Positions 35,056 through 46,222 of a DNA stretch of 64,000 bases are shown here, one piece after another; within the stretch, counting starts at the first letter, position 1, and each line of letters opens with the position of its first letter. Made by a program: the position numbers and the translations under genes. Source of the DNA: Pocillopora verrucosa (lineage: Eukaryota > Cnidaria > Anthozoa > Scleractinia > Pocilloporidae). Under the pieces are notes generated by a model. The model was given only the letters and a program-made list of their open reading frames with translations, had not been told where the DNA came from and made no database searches. The stretch covers positions 24,249,799-24,313,798 of the forward strand of contig NC_089314.1 of the NCBI RefSeq assembly GCF_036669915.1. Reading direction: 5' to 3'.

Positions 35056-36174
35056 TGTATGTAATAGACTTTCTACAAGCGTACATTCCCTACAACCCCC
35101 ATATTAACACAAATTGTGGTAGCTTGCTTTAGTATTAAGTCAGTTTCCGACTTTTTGTTGACGAGTTATCAGGTGTCGTCAAAAATTTGTTTGGCTCAGT
35201 TTCATGACGCTCTGAGGTGGCTTGGTGTCTGGTTTCGCCTCGGTAAAAGATGCTGATCGTTAGTATAACATTTTTATTTTGTGTCTGTGAGAGGTAATTG
35301 GTATATTTTGTGTGCTTTGAGGTTTTTAAAAACTGTATGCTAAAATCTTACTCTCTGTTAATGGCGGCTCAAAAATATCTTTTCGAAATGCAGAATGAAT
35401 ATGTTTCATAGATAAGCTTTTCTTATCTGTGGTATTTCTATCAATCTGACCATTCCTTTTGATGGATTGTTTCCATTCCCCTGGGCTGGTGTTGACGATT
35501 TGTGTAAGATGAAAAGAGTAAAGTGAACAGGAGATAGGGACTACAGATTTTTGATCGATCCATCCTTCCTAAGAGAGCTTTACTAATTTCTTTTGAATAA
35601 GTTTCATCTATCATGCTATTATGCTCGCAAACATTTTTTATTAGTACTTTCCCTTTAAACAAACACATCCGCTTAAATCTTTTTTTTTCTGCTGGCAACT
35701 GCTCGATGTTTTTTTGGTCAGATAGATCAAGATATTCAGTTTTTCGGTGATTCAAAACCAATTTTGAGTGTTTTGGTGATTGTTCTCAATCATTAAATCG
35801 GATGTTGCGTACCACATTTTAAAATAGAGAAATGTTTTTGGTCTTGTTGCGAGCTTGGGGCATACTGTGATTTATCATGTAAGGGACATATTGCGTCCAG
35901 CAATGCACCTACAGCGCGTTTCTGCGCGGATTGTCATCCTAAGAGGGAAAATGGGCAGTTATTGTCAATCTCGCTTGAAAAAAAAAAATAGAAAAATAAA
36001 TATAAATTAGATAGGCAAAATAACTTTCTTCGCAGATTCATTTTCACATGTTCTCATGAGACGAAGCGTGTTAGTTCAGTGTACCTAACTATCCCAGTTA
36101 TAATAGAACATTAACTGCCTTCATAATGAATCATGAAGTATGCGCTTGGGCGGAAAAAGTACTGGTAATCAAAA
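35056..36174. other. Rest of unit 1, no gene recognised
   Basis: Homologous to 39870-40905 and 50605-51260, with blocks such as 'GGCTCAGTTTCATGACGCTC' and 'TCATCTATCATGCTATTATG'. AT-rich, no coding signal. Confidence 0.5.
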
Positions 36175-36325
36175 AAACTGGCGGCTCAAGTTCTTTAATG
36201 ATGATTTTACTGACTGAATTCCAGCCGGTGAAGGCATTGAAAATGCCATAACCATGGAACTAACCGACGTGCAAGCCAACACACCCCAGGCCCTTACTGA
36301 TTCCCGCGCAGTAGCCTACGTCTGT
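36175..36325 (-). pseudogene. CTHRC1-like last-exon relic 2
   Basis: The 3' half of the C-terminal exon on the minus strand ('CTGAATTCCAGCCGGTGAAG' on the plus strand encodes the GWNSV block), with substitutions. It breaks off after the YC codons and joins sequence equivalent to the 3' flank of the next copy (AACTCGAGTGGACATGTGAT). It lies only about 0.5 kb from intact copy 3, against about 1.3 kb for relics 1 and 3, so the intervening segment was deleted here. Confidence 0.75.
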
Positions 36326-36845
36326 AATATGTTCAATTGAATAAACTCGAGTGGACATGTGATAGCGGAGTCAGATAGAAAACTTTTAGCTCGTTTTATT
36401 TTCAATATTCTGTCTGATAAACCATTTGGCCACGGCTTTATTGGGAGAAATGTTATTCTATGAACCAAAGGGATACGTTTCCTCCCGAATTGGTTACGTT
36501 ACATTATTCAATCAAGTTACGCCTACATGAGGACGCCAGATACTTATAACACTGCGGATTGTCATGCAAAGTGGGAAAATGAGCAATAATGTCTACATCT
36601 TCCCAAAAAGAAATATTTCCCATTGTACAGCTATGTTTTAAAAAAAATGATAAGCAGAATACATCGACCAAAAGTTAGTTTCTTCGCAGGTTTATTTCCA
36701 TATTTTGTCACGAGTTCCACCCATTACAGTCAAGACACCTTTAATTCAGCGAGCCTAGCTACTGCCCAGTTACAATTTTAATATTTGACTGTCCCTATAA
36801 TAAATCAAGAACTATACGCCTTGGTGGAAGAGCACCGCTGCATAT

Positions 36846-38047
36846 TTAAGCAACAGGGGGCTCAATCTCCTCAATAATGATCTTGCTTACTGAATTCCAG
36901 CCGGTGTAGGCGTTGGAAATACCGAAACCATGGCACTGACCGACGTGCAAGCCAACACGCACCAGGCCTTTGGCGATTCCTGTGCAGTAGCCTTCTATGT
37001 TGGCGGGGCGAGGAATATTTAGGTCGACACTCTGGTACACAACAGCATCAATAGCAGCGGGAGCCATGCATTCGATGTCGTTGAAAGTCAAAAACCATCT
37101 CATGCAACACTTTGTGCAATCGTAGATGTGAAGGTTGCCCATGTAAACAACCCGGAGGGATGTGTTTGAGGCAGCCTTGGTAAACGGGCATTCCTTGAAA
37201 GGAAAAGTTCAAAACATTTGTTAGATGCATTGATACAGCAGATACCTCACTTCTCGTCTTCCTGTTCAATCTTGACAATGGTGACTGCTATATATTCCCC
37301 TCCACCTTTCTCTACTTTAAGAGTGAGCACCAAATATTTGCCTTCTCGGCATACATACCAGAACTCGTCCATTATCAGTGTCAGAATTGATGTGGTTCCA
37401 AGAACACTGTTTCCATCTCCTTTGGGTCCCAGGCTCTCCTTGGATTCCCTCTGGCCCTGGTGGTCCCACGTCCCCCTTGGGTCCAGGTGCACCATCCCGT
37501 CCCGGTAGTCCATCCCGTCCTGGTGCTCCATCTCGTCCCGGTAATCCATCTCGACCTGCTGGGCCTGCTGTTACTGGACAGCACTTCTTCCTCATCTCCT
37601 GAAATTGTAAAACATCTAATTACGACTTTACATGTCACACTCTGAAGAAACCTAAGAGACACTCCTTGGATGACTTGTGATCGACGAATCACTTCTCCAG
37701 GAGACGAATAACTATGTAACTGCGGTGTATGAACTTTGTATATTTGACTTGTTAATAATAACTGAAAAAAAGAAATCGTCGCGGGTGAACTCCCTAAAAT
37801 CAGCAAACTTTCATACAGTTTTGAAATAATTGCTCGCCACATGTTGATCCGAACAGCCCGTTCTTATCACGACTCGATTTACGAAGTTACATTTGTGCCT
37901 GACTCAAAAACGTTTCTACAAAAGTCAATAATTTTTAAATGGCTTTAAGTAACTTACACTTTCGCTTGGTTCATCTGTGCCGATCACAACCTGAAAGAAC
38001 AGGAGGTACGACAGCGCAAATGTCTGCAGAAGACTTTTTCGATCCAT
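36846..38047 (-). CDS. CTHRC1-like secreted collagen-repeat protein, copy 3
   Basis: Exons 37958-38047, 37359-37598 and 36846-37193; 225 aa, same phases and splice sites as copy 2. Signal peptide [20 protein letters not shown]. Collagen stretch [19 protein letters not shown] through [13 protein letters not shown]. Linker [21 protein letters not shown]. Last exon [77 protein letters not shown]. All Cys residues of copy 2 are kept. Gly-X-Y positions carry Pro in the Y position (GLP, GAP), the substrate context of collagen prolyl 4-hydroxylases. The frame is fully open, so presumably expressed and secreted. Confidence 0.9.
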
Positions 38048-38599
38048 CCTTCTCGAAAGAGAGAGTTCAAAATGCCGTGCGTCCCAATATCATTTGCTTT
38101 AGTATCCTTCTTTTTATTTACAATTCAATGATATTTTCGAAATAACTTTTTAATTAGTTTAACTTTAGATAAACATACCGGATGCTTTTATTTTATTTTT
38201 CGCTGAAAAATGTCCAAATTGGATTGTTCCCCGCCCCCCAAAAAGAAGAGCCGTTGGCTGTGTTGTTCACCATGCAATTAAATATTTTAATCGTTAGTTT
38301 AAACAGTTTATTTGCTGCATATCACGTACTAAATTCCTAAATTTAACTTCATGTTTTAAGTGGATGGAATAATTCAACGAGGTGTCCTGTAGTGGAAATA
38401 GATCGCATGTGATAAACAGTCTCTGCACTTGTACTCACCGATCAAGAGTCTCGGAGATGATCGCGAGTACTATTTATCTCCAACCAACTGATGAGAGTAA
38501 ATCGCTTTTCCGATCATTTTTCTCAGCACTGACTTAAGCAGATTTCTAGTTCTCGGTTGGTATATTCGAAGAGCATAATTCACCCTAATGAAGGTGAAA

Positions 38600-38648
38600 G
38601 TGATGAATACTTACCAATCCGTGAGGCAGTATGGTAAATATTTACCAC
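38600..38648. repeat. Short inverted repeat (hairpin) in unit 2
   Basis: 'TGATGAATACTTACC' pairs with GGTAAATATTTACCA around a GC-rich loop; positional counterpart of 34013-34061. Confidence 0.65.
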
Positions 38649-40919
38649 AACTCACATATACTTTATTGAATAGTTTTTAATTGCATGACGAGTCTGTCAA
38701 ATCTCTTGATTCTAGCCAAGGTTATGAAAGTGATGCATACGATGTACTCTGATGATGAGACATACGGTAGGAGTTGTACCTAAAGCTTTTTCGAGTATCG
38801 GGAAGATCCTTAGTGCGCTTAATCCGAAACAACGTCAGATTAGCCAAGAGGGGGTTTATGAGATAATCTCAACGATCAATCGTATCGATTGTAAATATAT
38901 AAAAAATTTAAAAATTAAAAAAAAAAAGATAAATGAACATTCAATCGCTTGTCTTAGGATTTAGGAGTCAGATTAATCAATCGTGTATTGATCGCGATGT
39001 TTCGACTGCTATACTGCCGAACAGACGATTTACGTGCTATGCGTTTGACTGCAACCAACTCTGACTCTCCCACGATGATATCCTTTAAGTCAGCTTTGTT
39101 AAATAATAGCCGATCATTTGCATTGCTTTTATCTGCAGAATTTATTTTGCCAAGTTTATGAACAGTTTAAATATTATGTACTCAAAAGATGAGAGAGCGA
39201 ATAGAAGAGGGCACCTCGAGGAAAGAAATAAACAATCCGGAGTGTTAATCGCGGATCAAAGTACTCTCTACCTATTGTTAAATAATGTTTGTGAAATAGT
39301 CGCAACGGCTAATAACTAACAATGGGTGAAAGATTAATTAAAGTTTCATAAGCTTGTGGCACCGAACAATTCGGAGGCTGTCGAGAGAAAATCCCCCCTC
39401 AAAGATTTGAGTCTTAGTGCTTCTGGTCTCGCGTTCGGATGCTTTGCTAATGAGCCACAAAGAACTCGATCACCAATTAGATCATACACTATTCAGGTCC
39501 TGCATACCATAACTGTGAGCGTTGACCAAAGAGTGGTGACTAAGGAACACAAAAAGCCCATGAGATCTGAAACAAACTCAAGCGAGTGTCCATCTCAGAA
39601 TTTTTCTCACTTTCCCATTTGATTGGCTGAGAAGGTGGCGAGATGTTTCTAAACCAATGACAAGGAATAGTGAATTTGAGCAAAGCCACAAGCGCAATGG
39701 ACTTTGCAGCAAAAGATTATTTTCTTGCTTTGTAGTACTAGCGAGAGGAACAGGGCTTAAAATTAATATGGGGTAAATCCTTATCTCTGACTCAACTTTC
39801 CTACGCCGAGACAACTAAATAAAACGTTGAGAAAAAAGAAAGCGAACTACTTGCATGCAGTTTCATTATAAATGTATGTAAAAGGCATTCTACAAGCGGA
39901 CATCCCTTACAACCCCCACTTTAACAAAAATTGTGGTAGCTTGCTTTAGTTTGAAGTCAGTTTCCGACTTTTTGTTGACGAGTTATCAGTTGTCGTCAAT
40001 AATTTGTCTGGCTCAGTTTCATGACGCTCTGAAATGACTTGGTGTCTGGTTTCGCCTCCGGAAAAGATGCTGATCGTTAGTATAACATTTCTTTGTAATT
40101 GTGAGAGGTAACTGGTACATTTTGTGTGCTTTGAGGTTTTAAAAATTGTGTCCTAAGATCGTACTCTCTGCTGATGGTGGCTCATTCATATCTTTTCAGA
40201 ATGCAGAATGAATATGTTTCATAGACAAGCTTTTCTTATGTGTGGTATTTTGAATATCAATCTGACCATTCGCGTGGGTTGGCGTTGACGATTCATGTAA
40301 GATGAAAAGAGCACAGGGAACAAGAGATAGGAACTACAGAAGATTTAATCGATTCATCCTTCCAAAGAGAGCCTTAAGATTTACCAATTTCTTTTGAATA
40401 AGTTAACTTTATTTCATCTATCATGCTATTATGTTCACAAACATTTTTTTATTAGCAATTTCACTTATGACAAGCATATCCGCTTAAAAATATTTTCTTC
40501 TGCTGGCAACAGCTCAGTGTTTTTTTCGAATAGCTCAAGATATTTAGCTTTTCGGTAATTTAAAACCAATTTTGAGTGTTTCGATTGTTTCCTAATCATT
40601 AAATCGGATGTTGCGTACTACATTTTGAAATAGAGAAATGTTTTTGGTCTTGTTGCGAGCTCGGGGCATACTGTGAGGAAGGCTGTTCGAGTTGTGATAT
40701 ATCATGTAAGGGACATATTGTGTCCAGCAGTACGCTTACAGCATATTATTGCGCGGATTCTCATGCAGAGAGAGAGAATGGGCTGTTATTGTCAATCTGG
40801 CTTGAAAAGAAAAATTTTTAAAAGATAATAATAATAATAAAAAACGACAAATAGACCAAAATAAGTTTCTTTGCAGATTTATTTTCACAAAGAGTTATGA
40901 ACACCACTAAACTAGTGGT

Positions 40920-41115
40920 TGAAATAAGACCTGGAAGAAATTCAGGCCCGTACGGGATTTGAACTCATGACCTCTGCGATTGTTATGTTGGATCCAAATA
41001 AACCTTCCAAGCGGTGAATAATGACTGTAAATATACGAAAATCATATATGTGCACGGATAGAAGTGGTTGTTTCCTCAAACGCAGTGCACATATATGATT
41101 TTCATATATTTAGGC
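40920..41115. mobile_element. tRNA-like SINE / foldback fragment
   Basis: 'TTCAGGCCCGTACGGGATTT' then GAACTCATGACCTCTGCGAT is the same tRNA-like module as at 45655-45700. It is followed by a perfect inverted pair around 41034-41110 (AAAATCATATATGTGCAC and GTGCACATATATGATTTT). Read on the minus strand the module has a B-box-like GAGTTCAAATCC. Confidence 0.65.
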
Positions 41116-41199
41116 GTTTCGCGGGAAAATTGAGCACTTTCTTTATTGAGTCTTCTGTATTTACTCGATAGCAGTTTGCCATTTCCCAAAAGAAGTACA

Positions 41200-42540
41200 A
41201 GATTTTATCGGCAATTCTTTAGCCGAGAACAATAGAGTATTGCTGACTCAAATTTCTAAATTAGAAACCGATTCTGCCGAAAATTTAAATAGAGGTAACG
41301 CCGAAGCTGCTGACGAACAACTTAGACAAATCAAGAAGTGAAGAAGAGAAGAACTGCAGTCCTTTAAGCGCAAAAGAAACGAAATTCAATACATGTTTTT
41401 ATTTAAAACCGCAGGATTCCTTAGACGAAGCGAAGGCATACCTCGAAACGAATGCAGTGAAGAAAGCTAAGGAGTCGTTATTAGAAGGTACGTTACTCCT
41501 CGCAAATAGACGGAAGTTAATTTTATTAGCAGATGAATCTCAATTTGGCTGGAAAATGTTCGAAGAAAATTCTTAGCACGAGTTGGCAGAAGATGAAGAT
41601 GACGGAAAGAAGATACGTCGCGCCGAAGAGAGAGCTGAGAAAGACTAAGCAAGTTTCCTCAGTTTTCCGCCCTTCAAGTTCACGTTTCACTCCACCGAGC
41701 CAAAGAGCTTCATCTGGGTTCCTGGCGTGCCCAATTGTTTCGCTTGTGGTAAATTTGGTCATTGGAGGTCCGAATGTAACCAGACTGCTTGTTCAGGTTC
41801 CGCTAAAGGTAATCTTGATAGTGGATGACTAAAAAATTCATTCGTCGACGAACAAAGTAAGAGTGACGTATCTGTTATAAACCCTTTGTTTGATTCGGAA
41901 TATCTTTCATGTCAAGGTCTTGTCCAAGATTCTGAGAATTGCGAGCTTGAATCACCAGGTGCTAGTGGCAGCTATGACTCCGATGTCCCACAGATTTCTG
42001 TAAAAGGGAAGTTGATCAAATCCATTCCGTTTTAGCATTCCATCGGAGCACCAAATTTTATCTTGAGCGTTATCAGGGACGGTTATAGGATTCCCTTTAT
42101 TTCTACGCTGCCACCTCACCATTAGAAGAACAATTCATCCGCCCTAAAATAATAATAATAACTAATAATAACTTTATTCATAAAGCGTCTATATCACTAC
42201 TTGCTCTAGGCGCTTAACAATATCACAAAATGTATTAAAAAACACTAAAAAATCTAACAACTACATATATAAGCATGGAAATTAAATAGAAATATATTTA
42301 CAAATCAAAAAAGGCTTGGCGAATTAATTATGTCTTTAAGTGTTTTTTTGAAATAATTCAAGGAATCGGCAGATCCGGGTTTTGTTACTGAGGCTGTTCC
42401 GGAGCTCTTATGTGACAATCGCTTCGAGGAAATATTCTCTCCTCCGGATATTATCAATCCGTTGAGTGTTTCCGTTCAAGCTAGTAGTAAAAAGAGACTG
42501 ATCTTGGATTTAAGGTATATTAATGTGCATATATTCAATT
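41200..42540 (+). mobile_element. Decayed DIRS-like retrotransposon: Gag zinc knuckle and RT start
   Basis: Around 41340-41640 a broken frame reads EELQSFKRKRNEIQYMF, LLLANRRKLILLADESQFGW and HELAEDEDDGKKIRRAEERA, a Gag-like helical region. At about 41720-41765, in another frame, CFACGKFGHWRSEC is a complete CX2CX4HX4C zinc knuckle. At about 42040-42120 and 42380-42535 come GAPNFILSVIRDGYRIPFIS and INPLSVSVQASSKKRLILDL, the N-terminal part of a reverse transcriptase of the type I know from DIRS-like elements. Multiple frameshifts and stops, and the catalytic RT palm, RNase H and tyrosine recombinase are absent. An AT-rich repeat (42145-42350) is inserted in the middle. Confidence 0.65.
42145..42350. 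repeat. Nested repeat inside the retrotransposon fragment
   Basis: 'AATAACTTTATTCATAAAGC', then GTCTATATCACTACTTGCTC and TAGGCGCTTAACAA, followed by AT-rich tail sequence. It interrupts the coding similarity of the RT region between the FIS and ADPGFV blocks, so it inserted later. Confidence 0.55.
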
Positions 42541-44090
42541 ATAATAAAGTTCGGATATAACGCGCGCTGTCATTGATTGAAAGAGCGTGCTCTATGAGAG
42601 TATAGAGCGTAGAGCTGAGCTAAAGCTGTCACGCCATCTGCCAATTGTACTATGTTCGACCTTTTCCGGGACTTCTTTCTAGCTTTTTTCCGATAATTGA
42701 AAGTTAAATTTCGGAACTGAAGCGAGCCGGCAAGTGGCAACAGAAGAATCAAATGACGGCATTGGGGCGGGTTCCCGTTGAATTCTGCTACTGTTTGCTT
42801 TACCATTCGATCCTTACCTTAGTATTTTCATTTATAGTCATACAGATGTATGATTCAACCAAAAATTGTGCGTAACTGTAGTTTTGGCTGGCTTAACATC
42901 TGCTATTGTGTTCTTTTAATTTCTTGCAAAGTCTGCAAACGTCATGTAAAACAAAGTCATCTACTAAATTCTCCACCAATTCACATAGGTAATTAAGCTA
43001 ACTGAATTAAGCTAGATGCAAGCCTGTGTCATTTAGAAAAATATCAAGGTTAGAAATCAATTTTTCGGTAGCGAGATCGATCCAGCCCTTTTTCCCGTAC
43101 CTTTAGTTATGAATTATCAAGCGTCGGAAATCACTCTATTGCCACTTAAGTGGGTGTTTCAGATTGATTCCTCTCAAAATACTTCTACGTTTGATACACC
43201 ATTTAAACACCAAGCTTAATAAATTTGTGGGACACAGTTGCGTAATTCGATAAGAAATCGCGCCTGACTGTTGCTTAGACTTGCAAACAGTGATCCGCTA
43301 TCTAATTCTCTACCAAATTGGAGGAGTCTCTGTGTAGGTCGAGGGTAAAGGTCGAGGTCCTCGAGGTAAAGAGGAAGAGTGGGTAGAGGTAAAAAGTCAC
43401 ATAGCTAATGAAGTATAGAAGTCAGCAATTATGAGCATAAATATCGAAATTATGAAAAAAAAATCAAGATCGAGCCGGTTCGCTTTCTTTATTCTGGAAA
43501 ATGGAACAAAGGGGAAGAAAATTTCAGGCTTCAAGAGTAGCGCTCAGAGGTTACGCTTTCTTAGCTTGTGTTTTTATCGTCTTGACCAAAAAATGTCACC
43601 ACGTCATCATAGTGAACGTCATAAACCACAATCCACAAGCTGCCAACTCTCACACACTAAATTTCACCACAGAGCCACAAACCAATCAGCTGTTGTTCTC
43701 AAAATAGTCGCTCTGCAGGAACGCGCATTTAAAATAAATTAAAACAGATTATTATTGGAATAAAGGTATGTACAGGGAAATTTTGGTTGCGAGATTGACT
43801 GGCCGAGAATCCTCTGCAATTTTGAAAATGTCTAGTTTGCTGGCATTTGCCACCTGACTTTTCCAACTCAGCTTTCAGTTGTTATCATTCAGAAGAAGGT
43901 CCTCTCTCTCACTTTTTCTAACAATGCTCTTCACAACGAAGGCAGAGAAATTAAAGAGAAACCTCACACGGAAAGCCCAACTTTCAACGAATTCAGTTGA
44001 GAACACTATACAGTGGACGTTTGAAGGAAAAAACCTCTTTTGACTGACTCTATAATCACCTTGAGGGCTTATGGGTAACAAAAGGAAAAT
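42541..44090. other. No recognised feature
   Basis: Sequence between the retrotransposon fragment and the flank of the decayed collagen-like copy. An open frame at 43431-43742 and an overlapping one at 43501 (with one hydrophobic stretch, AFLACVFIVL) show no family resemblance. Confidence 0.4.
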
Positions 44091-44429
44091 TACTTCATGA
44101 ACCCAAGGGACATAATGCGTCTAGAATACATCAAATTCAATCAATCTTACGGGTATGAAATACGCCAGATACGTATGTGAAAAGAGGACTTTATTTCGAC
44201 CTGTCTTATAGTGATACCTTAGGATAGGATTTAGTGATCATATCAGACCAAACGTTGGACCAAACTTAAATCTTTTGCAGGTTTATTTTTACATATTCTC
44301 GTGACTTTCATGCTGTACAATTAGGCAGTGGGCCTAACTAATCCCTGGTTACAATGCAACATAAACTGCCCTAATAATGAATCAAGAACTATGCCCCTGG
44401 GTAAAAAAAAAACGTAGGCGATGTAAGCA

Positions 44430-45090
44430 ACTGGGAGCTCAACCCCTCAATAATGATCCTGCTGACTGAATTCCATCCGGAGTAAGCGTTGAAAATGGCA
44501 TAGCTACAACACTAACCGACCAGTTCTTTGCCCATTTTAGTGCATTAGCCTTCTAAACTGGCCGAGCGATGGATGTAGAGATCGACACTCTGGTACACAA
44601 CGGCATCAATGACAGCAGGTATGCCGCATACGATGTCATTGATTGAAAAACCATCCCATGCAACAGTTTATATATAACCGCTGTGCGAATGGCCATGCGA
44701 ATGCCTGCTGTGCGAATGGCCATGCGAATGCCTGCTGTGCGAATGCCCATTACAACTACATGAAAGAATGTGTTCGGGGAGGTTTTGAACTGACATTTCT
44801 TTGAAAAAGATTTTAAAAAGTGATAAAATGAATTAACCTTGCAGATACAATAGCTTTTCTTCCCTTCCAAATTTTGACAAGGGCGACCTTCTATCCCCTT
44901 CCCTATTCTTCCGCTGTTTGAGTGAGCACCAACGATTTGCCTTCTTGGAATAAATACCACAACTCGTCCAACATCAATGTCTAAACTCATGTGGCTACAA
45001 AAACACTGTTTCCATCTCCTCTGGTTCCCAGGCTCCGGCGACCCTGGTGGTCCCACTTCCCCTTGGGTCCAGGGGCGCCATACCGTCCCA
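44430..45090 (-). pseudogene. CTHRC1-like decayed copy
   Basis: The last exon is recognisable (44430-44770) with stops and frameshifts: [30 protein letters not shown]. Part of exon 2 remains at 44940-45090 ([29 protein letters not shown]), with most Gly-X-Y triplets lost. No exon 1. The codons for the MGNLRI block have expanded into a 27-bp tandem repeat (44681-44750). Downstream flank sequence (44090-44430) matches the 3' flanks of intact copies, so it arose as part of the same array and then decayed. Confidence 0.85.
44681..44750. repeat. 27-bp tandem repeat, about 2.6 units
   Basis: 'CTGTGCGAATGGCCATGCGA' plus ATGCCTG repeats at 44681, 44708 and 44735. It corresponds to the coding segment that reads GATGCGAAGGTTGCCCATG on the plus strand in intact copies, so it grew from former coding sequence. 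Confidence 0.85.
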
Positions 45091-45578
45091 CGTGCTCAAA
45101 AAATAATGAGTTAATCTTGCCATGCCGCCATTTTTGAAAGTCAGCCTTGATTTACAAGTGCTCAATAGAGTTAGTTGATGTCAGGAGAAGTAATGGGCTC
45201 CTGGTTAATGTATATTAATATAAGTTAGGAAAATGTCAAGGAAGAGTGACAATTGCCCCACCACAACAGTACGCAGAAGAGACTTTGCGTCGATTTTACT
45301 ATATTAAAAACACGACTTTTTCCACAACAGTCCCACGGAAACTCGCTTAATGACTGTTGCACACTCTATGATTTGCCGTCGCAGTACTTGATTACAGATT
45401 CACCTGATTGTAAACAAAAGTAAGATTTTAGCTCGTTCATTGACCAAATACTGAAACATACTTGAGCCATGGCTAATTAGAGAGAACATTATTTGGTTTA
45501 GGGGACATATTGCGTCCAGGATATGTCACATTTATTCAATCCGCGGTGCGTCATGTAAGGAGTAAGTATGAACTATTG

Positions 45579-45833
45579 CTGAAATTAAGAGATCCTCGCA
45601 GCTAAGAACACTACTGAAACGATTAATTGTAAATAGGACCTGAAAAAAATTCAGGCCCGTACGGGATTTGAACCCATGACCTCTGCGATACCGGTGCAGC
45701 GTACGGGCCTGAATTTTTTTCAGGTCCTATTTACAACTACTCGTTTCAGTAGTGTTCTTAGCTGCGAGGATCTCTTAATTTCATCTCTCCACCGCAGTGC
45801 CAATATATGAATTTTCATATATCTAAAATCATC
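45579..45833. mobile_element. Foldback/SINE insertion with 11-bp target-site duplication
   Basis: The unit 1 counterpart reads straight across this site. Here about 255 bp are inserted between two copies of ATGAACTATTG (45568-45578 and 45834-45844). The insert has arms of about 80 bp in inverted orientation: 'AAATTAAGAGATCCTCGCAG' plus CTAAGAACACTACTGAAACG, and CCTGAAAAAAATTCAGGCCC, mirrored on the right. Between them lies the tRNA-like GGGATTTGAACCCATGACCT module. The right end carries an AT-rich palindrome (ATGAATTTTCATAT). Non-coding. Confidence 0.85.
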
Positions 45834-46084
45834 ATGAACTATTGTGCTAATCTATTCTCAAAGATACTTTTTGCATATTATGTTGTAATCGTATAAAAGG
45901 CTGATGGACCAAACATAAGTTTATTCGCAGATTTAATGTAACATTTTGGCGTGACCTCCACCCTGTTTAATCGAGACAGCGTTTGTACCTGACTAATCCA
46001 CGGTTACAATATAAAATAAGTTGAGCTTATAATGAATCAAGAACTATACGCTTGGGTGGAAAGAGCACTGCCTATTAAAGCAAC

Positions 46085-46222
46085 AGGGGGCTCAATCTTC
46101 TCAATGATGATTCTACTGACTGAATGCCAGCCGGTGTGGACATTGAAAATACCAAAACTATGACACTGACCGACGTACAAACCAACACGCACCCAGCCTC
46201 TGGCGATTCCTGTGCTGTAGAC
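46085..46222 (-). pseudogene. CTHRC1-like last-exon relic 3
   Basis: Same 3' half-exon and same breakpoint as relic 1 (28330-28470), followed by the same unrelated 'CAACTCATTTCCCCCTGTAG' sequence. About 1.3 kb from intact copy 4, as relic 1 is from copy 2. Confidence 0.75.

Larger units (their letters stand above)
27711..36120. repeat. Segmental duplication unit 1
   Basis: Starts with 'AAAGTGTCAAGGAGGAGTGA', matching 45229 onward. Collinear homology then runs through the relic exon (28.33 kb), the intact collagen-like gene, its upstream flank, the 34.2-35.1 kb block and the 35.4-36.1 kb block. Counterparts are unit 2 (36175-40905) and unit 3 (45229-51260). Unit 1 is longer because of the 670-bp tandem array at 31187-33765. 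Divergence by eye is moderate, with many substitutions and indels, so the duplications are not very recent. Confidence 0.85.
36175..40905. repeat. Segmental duplication unit 2
   Basis: Relic 2, intact copy 3, upstream flank, hairpin (38600-38648), small open frame (39158-39319) and the block to about 40900, collinear with units 1 and 3. It has no copy of the 670-bp array beyond a short remnant. Its distal end is cut by the SINE/foldback fragment at 40905-41115. Confidence 0.8.

Noticed and set aside
43431..43742. Two overlapping open frames, one with a hydrophobic stretch
   Set aside because: No start context, splice or family evidence; lengths are within chance for this composition.
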